This document shows, one piece after another, positions 60,672 to 64,000 of a DNA stretch of 64,000 bases. The notes under the pieces were generated by a model. The model searched no databases, had not been told where the DNA came from, and was given only the letters and a program-made list of their open reading frames with translations. The first letter of the stretch is position 1. Every line of letters starts with the position of its first letter. Source of the stretch: Bicyclus anynana (Eukaryota; Arthropoda; Insecta; Lepidoptera; Nymphalidae); the NCBI RefSeq assembly GCF_947172395.1, contig NC_069104.1, positions 4,305,355 to 4,369,354 on the forward strand, given 5' to 3'. A program made the position numbers and the translations under genes.

Positions 60672-61135
60672 TAAATCATCATTCAACCTCACACAATTAA
60701 GCACGAATCTCCTCTCAGCAGAATATACTTATATACTTATACTTAAACAATACACACCACTATCTAGCCCCAAAGTAAACATACAAAGTAGCTTGTGTTG
60801 TGGGTACTAAGATTGTTGATTATAATATTCATATACATTTATATACTACATATAAATACTTATATAATGTATAAATACACACAGACACTGGAAAAAAACC
60901 ATGTTCATCACACGAATATTTTCCAGTTGTGGGAATCGAACCCACGGCCGTGGATGCAGAAAGCAGGGTCACTACCCACTGCGCCACGCGGCCGTTACCA
61001 GAATAAGAGAGGTTAGGCTAATAGTCCACCACGCTGGCTCTGTGCGGTTTGGCAGACATCACACGCGCAGAGAATTAAGAAAATTCTCAGGTATGCAGGT
61101 TTTTTCACGTGATATTTAATTTCTTACAATTCTAG
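60672..61135 (-). mobile_element. SINE1 split by SINE4
   Basis: Tail part atcatcattcaacctcacac and gcacgaatctcctctcag. After SINE4 it resumes cagaataagagaggttaggc, agtccaccacgctggctctg, ggtatgcaggttttttcacg. Confidence 0.82.
60726..60998 (-). mobile_element. SINE4, full length, with target-site duplication
   Basis: cagaata at 60719-60725 and 60999-61005. The reverse complement starts with ggccgcgtggcgcagtgggt (A box), has ccgtgggttcgattcccaca (B box), then tggaaaatattcgtgtgatg, and a long TA-rich tail. 273 bp. The only full copy of this family here. The head is too far from a tRNA to be one: no acceptor stem closes it. Confidence 0.85.
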
Positions 61136-61532
61136 ATTGTTCAAAGTTTTTCCTTCCAAGCAATCATCCTGACAAAATATTTTTGATAAGCGTAACATGG
61201 CGGTAGGTTCTTACAAGTCATTTTCCACACTTCGGTATGTCCTATAATGAAAATGCCCCCTTCTAGCCCAGAAGGGAGCATTTTCATCACGGCTTAATTG
61301 TTTATTTCATTGTGTTTGTATAAGAATATTATATTATCTAAGGATTTTCATCTTTAGCTTCCAAAATATTGTTTTTTTGCGTTTTGAACTTTATTTATAA
61401 AGTCTTGTTTAAGTATATAGTAGTATATGTACGAACGAGTAGTTAATGCATTCCATCGAGATGGTCGGGTTGACCTTACCGGTATCGTAGATCTAGAATA
61501 ACTTAGGTTTTTGATGAGCTCTAAAGGCTTGG
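61136..61532. other. Spacer with an imperfect hairpin
   Basis: 61248-61286: tgaaaatgcccccttct, loop agccc, agaagggagcattttca. The rest is unassigned. Confidence 0.5.
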
Positions 61533-61868
61533 TACACGGGGATAGTACATACTTGACTTAGTACTTTGTTGTTAATGTGATCATTTGTAGTCAAACCACG
61601 AAACTCTATTCGTCTGCATGGGGATGAGGGGTGTGGCGACGGAGGTGAGCGAGTGGTGTACACAAGGTGATTAACTGAGGTATGCGCAATAGTGAAAATT
61701 GTCTAAATAGTATATGGTACAGTACAGGAGGATATTACATACTTTACATATTAGTACTTTGTTGTTAATGTGATCATTTGTAGTCAAACCACGAAACTCT
61801 AGTCGTCAGTATGGGGATGAAGGGTGTCGTACACAAGGTGATTAACTAAGGTATGCACTATAGTAAAA
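61533..61868. repeat. About 186-bp tandem duplication
   Basis: gtactttgttgttaatgtga, tcatttgtagtcaaaccacg and acacaaggtgattaactgag (61560-61680) recur at 61751-61853. The second unit lacks about 22 bp (ggcgacggaggtgagcgagt). Confidence 0.82.
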
Positions 61869-61874
61869 ATATTG

Positions 61875-61938
61875 TACGTTGGCGGTATGTCTTTGTCGGC
61901 AGGGTGGTAACTAACCGCGGCCGAAGCCTCCCATCAGT
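61875..61938 (-). mobile_element. SINE2 internal fragment
   Basis: gttggcggtatgtctttgtc, ggcagggtggtaactaaccg, ccgaagcctcccatcagtca. Confidence 0.75.
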
Positions 61939-62337
61939 CACATTTACAAATATAAAAAAAAAAATTGACACATTTTTTTTAAATGTAAATATTTCTTCCC
62001 GCCTAGATCGCAATGATAAATCATCGATCGCCCAATGCTAATAATAATAATAATAACCGACAGCTGGGACTTAATCGGCAAAAAACCTACGCTAAAATAA
62101 ACCCTAACCCACCGTATTAAGGTCGAAGTGTAAAGTACCAGCATATTAGTGGTAAATACCCTTAGCAATTATCCAACACGTTTCAATGTAACAGGGGTTG
62201 AAAACAACTGTTGATAAGTATTAATGTATGTTTGTTTGAGCTCGTTTAGAGGTTTTTGTCTTTTGAGTTCACTTGTACGAAGTGGTTTGTAAGGACGGAT
62301 TTGTTTACTGTTTTTTATAGTAATGCTTGATGGATAG
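61939..62337. other. Unassigned spacer
   Basis: Contains an (AAT)n run at 62038-62056. Nothing else recognised. Confidence 0.4.
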
Positions 62338-62395
62338 CTGACGCTGGTTCAGTGGTAAGCTTGTGCTTGATTGTGAGGTCCAGGGTTCGAGCTAT
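62338..62395 (+). mobile_element. tRNA-like fragment
   Basis: gctggttcagtggtaagctt (A box) and ggtccagggttcgagctatg (B box). Spacing fits a tRNA-derived SINE head. No matching acceptor stem. Confidence 0.45.
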
Positions 62396-62429
62396 GCAAT
62401 GTTGTGTTTATCTTTCATTAATATGTTTT

Positions 62430-62668
62430 TTTTTATTCTTAACAAGTTAGCCCTTGACTAATCTCACCTGATGGTAAGTGATGATGCAATCTAAGATGGA
62501 AGCGGCCTGTCTTGTTAGGAGGAGGATGAAACTCCACACCCCCTACGGTTTCAACAGGAAATTGTACCGGAACGCAAAATGCTTGGCGGTACGTTTTGTA
62601 GGTAGGGTGGTAACTAGCTACGGCCAAAACCTCCCACCAGTCAGACCTGGACCAATTCAGAAAATCTG
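62430..62668 (-). mobile_element. SINE2, head truncated
   Basis: Poly(T), acaagttagcccttgactaa, tcacctgatggtaagtgatg, aggaggatgaaactccacac, cagacctggaccaattcaga, then Helitron sequence. Confidence 0.9.
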
Positions 62669-62669
62669 G

Positions 62670-62825
62670 TGGTTGCCGTTCCCGTAGGAATACAGGGATA
62701 ATATATAGCCTATAGCCTTCCTCGATAAATGGGCTATTTAATACTGAAAGAGTTTTTAAAATCGGACCAGCAGTTCCTGAGATTAGCGCGTTCAAACAAA
62801 CAAACTCTTTAGCTTTATAATATTA
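62670..62825 (-). mobile_element. HelA, 3' end missing, first of a pair
   Basis: gttgccgttcccgtaggaat, aatgggctatttaatactga, gagattagcgcgttcaaaca, ending ctttataatatta directly against the CTAG of the next copy. Confidence 0.82.
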
Positions 62826-63021
62826 CTAGCTGACGCCGCGCGGTTTCACCCGCGTGATTCCAGTTCCCGTAGGAATACGGGGATAATATATAGCCTATAG
62901 CCTTCCGCGATAAATGGGCTATCTAACACTGAAAGAATTTTTCAAATCGGACCAGTAGTTCCTGGGATTAGCGCGTTCAAACAAACAAACAAACTCTTTA
63001 GCTTTATAATATTAGTATAGA
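62826..63021 (-). mobile_element. HelA, complete, second of a pair
   Basis: CTAG at 62826-62829, ctgacgccgcgcggtttcac, aatgggctatctaacactga, ending aatattagtataga (5' TCTATAC in reverse). Flanking T and A as expected. Confidence 0.92.
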
Positions 63022-63350
63022 TAGATTACATAAATTCTTAACGTTAAGTTATAAAAGAAACAACAACAAAAACAAATTATCCAACAAAAATATAATAATG
63101 AATATCATAAAAATTAAAAAAAAAAACACTCGTTATAAAAAACAATTTTTTCCCCACCAAGAAGTATCACTTCAATAACATGTTTATAGCCCTTGGAGCG
63201 TAACGCCGCGTGCCTCTTACATAAGCGGAGGGTCAGTACGCTATGGCGCGGGTGCGGTGGACGCGGTTTGTCGTTCCGGTGCGCAAGCAAGGCACACGAC
63301 ACACGATGCTTATGACCTTGGAGTCTGTTGAACTTTGCTTGGACCTATTA
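63022..63350. other. Spacer with a GC-rich block
   Basis: 63190-63300 is G+C-rich (cttggagcgtaacgccgcgt, ggcgcgggtgcggtggacgc). No coding frame or family recognised. Confidence 0.3.
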
Positions 63351-63542
63351 TCTATACTAATATTATAAAGCTGAAGAGTTTTTTTGATTGAACGCGCTAA
63401 TCTCAGGAACCACTGGACCGATTTGAAAAATTATTTCAGTGTTAGATAGCCCATTTATCGAGGAAGGCTATAGTCTATATATTATCCCCGTATTCTAACG
63501 GGAACGGGAACCACGCGCGTAAAACCGCATGGCATCTACTAG
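63351..63542 (+). mobile_element. HelA Helitron-type element, complete
   Basis: TCTATACTAATATTATAAAG preceded by A. gaacgcgctaatctcaggaa, ggaaccacgcgcgtaaaacc, ctaCTAG (63539-63542) followed by T. Confidence 0.92.
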
Positions 63543-63666
63543 TTACTTATATTTGACTACCTAGACTACAGAACATCAAGCACTTAACAAAATTAATTAA
63601 CTACTGCGAGCTTATTGTGTATCTCGGTGTACCATTCAAATAATGAGTCACTAAATCGTTTTTGAA

Positions 63667-63860
63667 ACATGATAGCCCAGTCCCAGTGGATATGATCATC
63701 ATCATCATTAACCCGGCTCACTGTTGAGCATTAGTCTCCTCTCAGAATGAGAGGGATTAAGCTAATTCACCACGCTGGCCCAATACGGATTGGCAGACTT
63801 CACACACGTAGAGAGTTAAGAAAATTCTCAGGCATGCAGGTTTCTTTAGGTTGTTTGATG
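63667..63860 (-). mobile_element. SINE1 3' half with an inverted head scrap
   Basis: 63669-63690 (gatagcccag, tggatatgat) is a plus-strand SINE1 A-box scrap. It runs directly into the (atc)n tail and body of a minus-strand SINE1 (cccggctcactgttgagcat, ccaatacggattggcagact, ttctcaggcatgcaggtttc). Confidence 0.82.
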
Positions 63861-64000
63861 AAATGATGAAAAATAGGAGGTTCATGTAGGTTCATTACCA
63901 AAAGAAATTAGGAAAGAAAAGAATGTAAATTGCTTTAAAAATAATTTATATAAATACCTAACTCAACAGGCATTCTACAGTGTAAATGAGTATTTAAGTT

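Noticed and set aside
60726..60998. Possible genuine tRNA gene on the minus strand
   Set aside because: A and B boxes are good, but no acceptor stem closes and the sequence continues into a SINE body with a target-site duplication.
1..64000. CRISPR array, prophage, integron or bacterial operon
   Set aside because: Regular direct repeats with unique spacers, bacterial coding density and ribosome binding sites are all absent. Composition and repeats are those of an insect nuclear genome.

Overview
The window looks like a repeat-saturated, AT-rich intergenic or intronic stretch of a lepidopteran (moth or butterfly) nuclear genome. The evidence is the repeat content: short Helitron-type elements of the lepidopteran Lep1 kind (5' TCTATACTAATATTATAAA, 3' CTAG, inserted between A and T), several tRNA-derived SINE families with good A and B boxes, 3' ends of RTE-like and Jockey/CR1-like LINEs, and many small inverted-repeat elements. 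I found no intact host protein gene, no true tRNA or rRNA gene, no CRISPR array and no bacterial or viral gene. Every long open frame I could interpret is retroelement debris or falls inside a repeat.

Names used here are local labels. SINE1: head 'gagccgtgatagcccagtgg', 3' end 'gaatatgggttgataatgat'. SINE2: head 'ggcctccgtggcgcagtgg', A-rich tail. SINE3: head 'cctcaatagctcaacggt'. SINE4: head 'ggccgcgtggcgcagtggg'. HelA, HelB and HelC are three Helitron-type subfamilies. LINE-D and LINE-H are LINE 3' ends. Repeat D, MITE-P and MITE-Q are non-coding dispersed families.

Layout. 0-7.7 kb: dense SINE, Helitron and RTE mosaic, including a palindromic element with a hammerhead-like ribozyme motif (2170-2448) and a terminal-inverted-repeat element nested in a Helitron (4229-4482). 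7.7-18 kb: sparser and AT-rich. 18-27.5 kb: SINE1 copies with unusual hairpins, a hAT-like MITE, a split MITE, and some unique sequence. 27.6-33.3 kb: an apparently perfect 2.83-kb tandem duplication. 33-40 kb: two 5'-truncated Jockey/CR1-like LINEs that keep the C-terminal part of the reverse transcriptase ORF. 40-64 kb: more nested SINEs, Helitrons and LINE fragments, a 130-bp tandem repeat cut by a Helitron, an 18-bp GC-rich minisatellite, and a head-to-tail Helitron pair.

How the parts relate. The elements are parasites of one another. SINE1 ends in the same TGATAATGATGATG as the RTE-like LINE. SINE2 shares its tail with a Jockey-like LINE fragment at 21258-21580. This suggests which LINE machinery moves which SINE. 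Several insertions carry clear target-site duplications, and three of them have an unoccupied paralogous site elsewhere in the window. RTE and LINE-D copies are mostly on the minus strand, which would fit an intron of a plus-strand gene, but that is only an inference.
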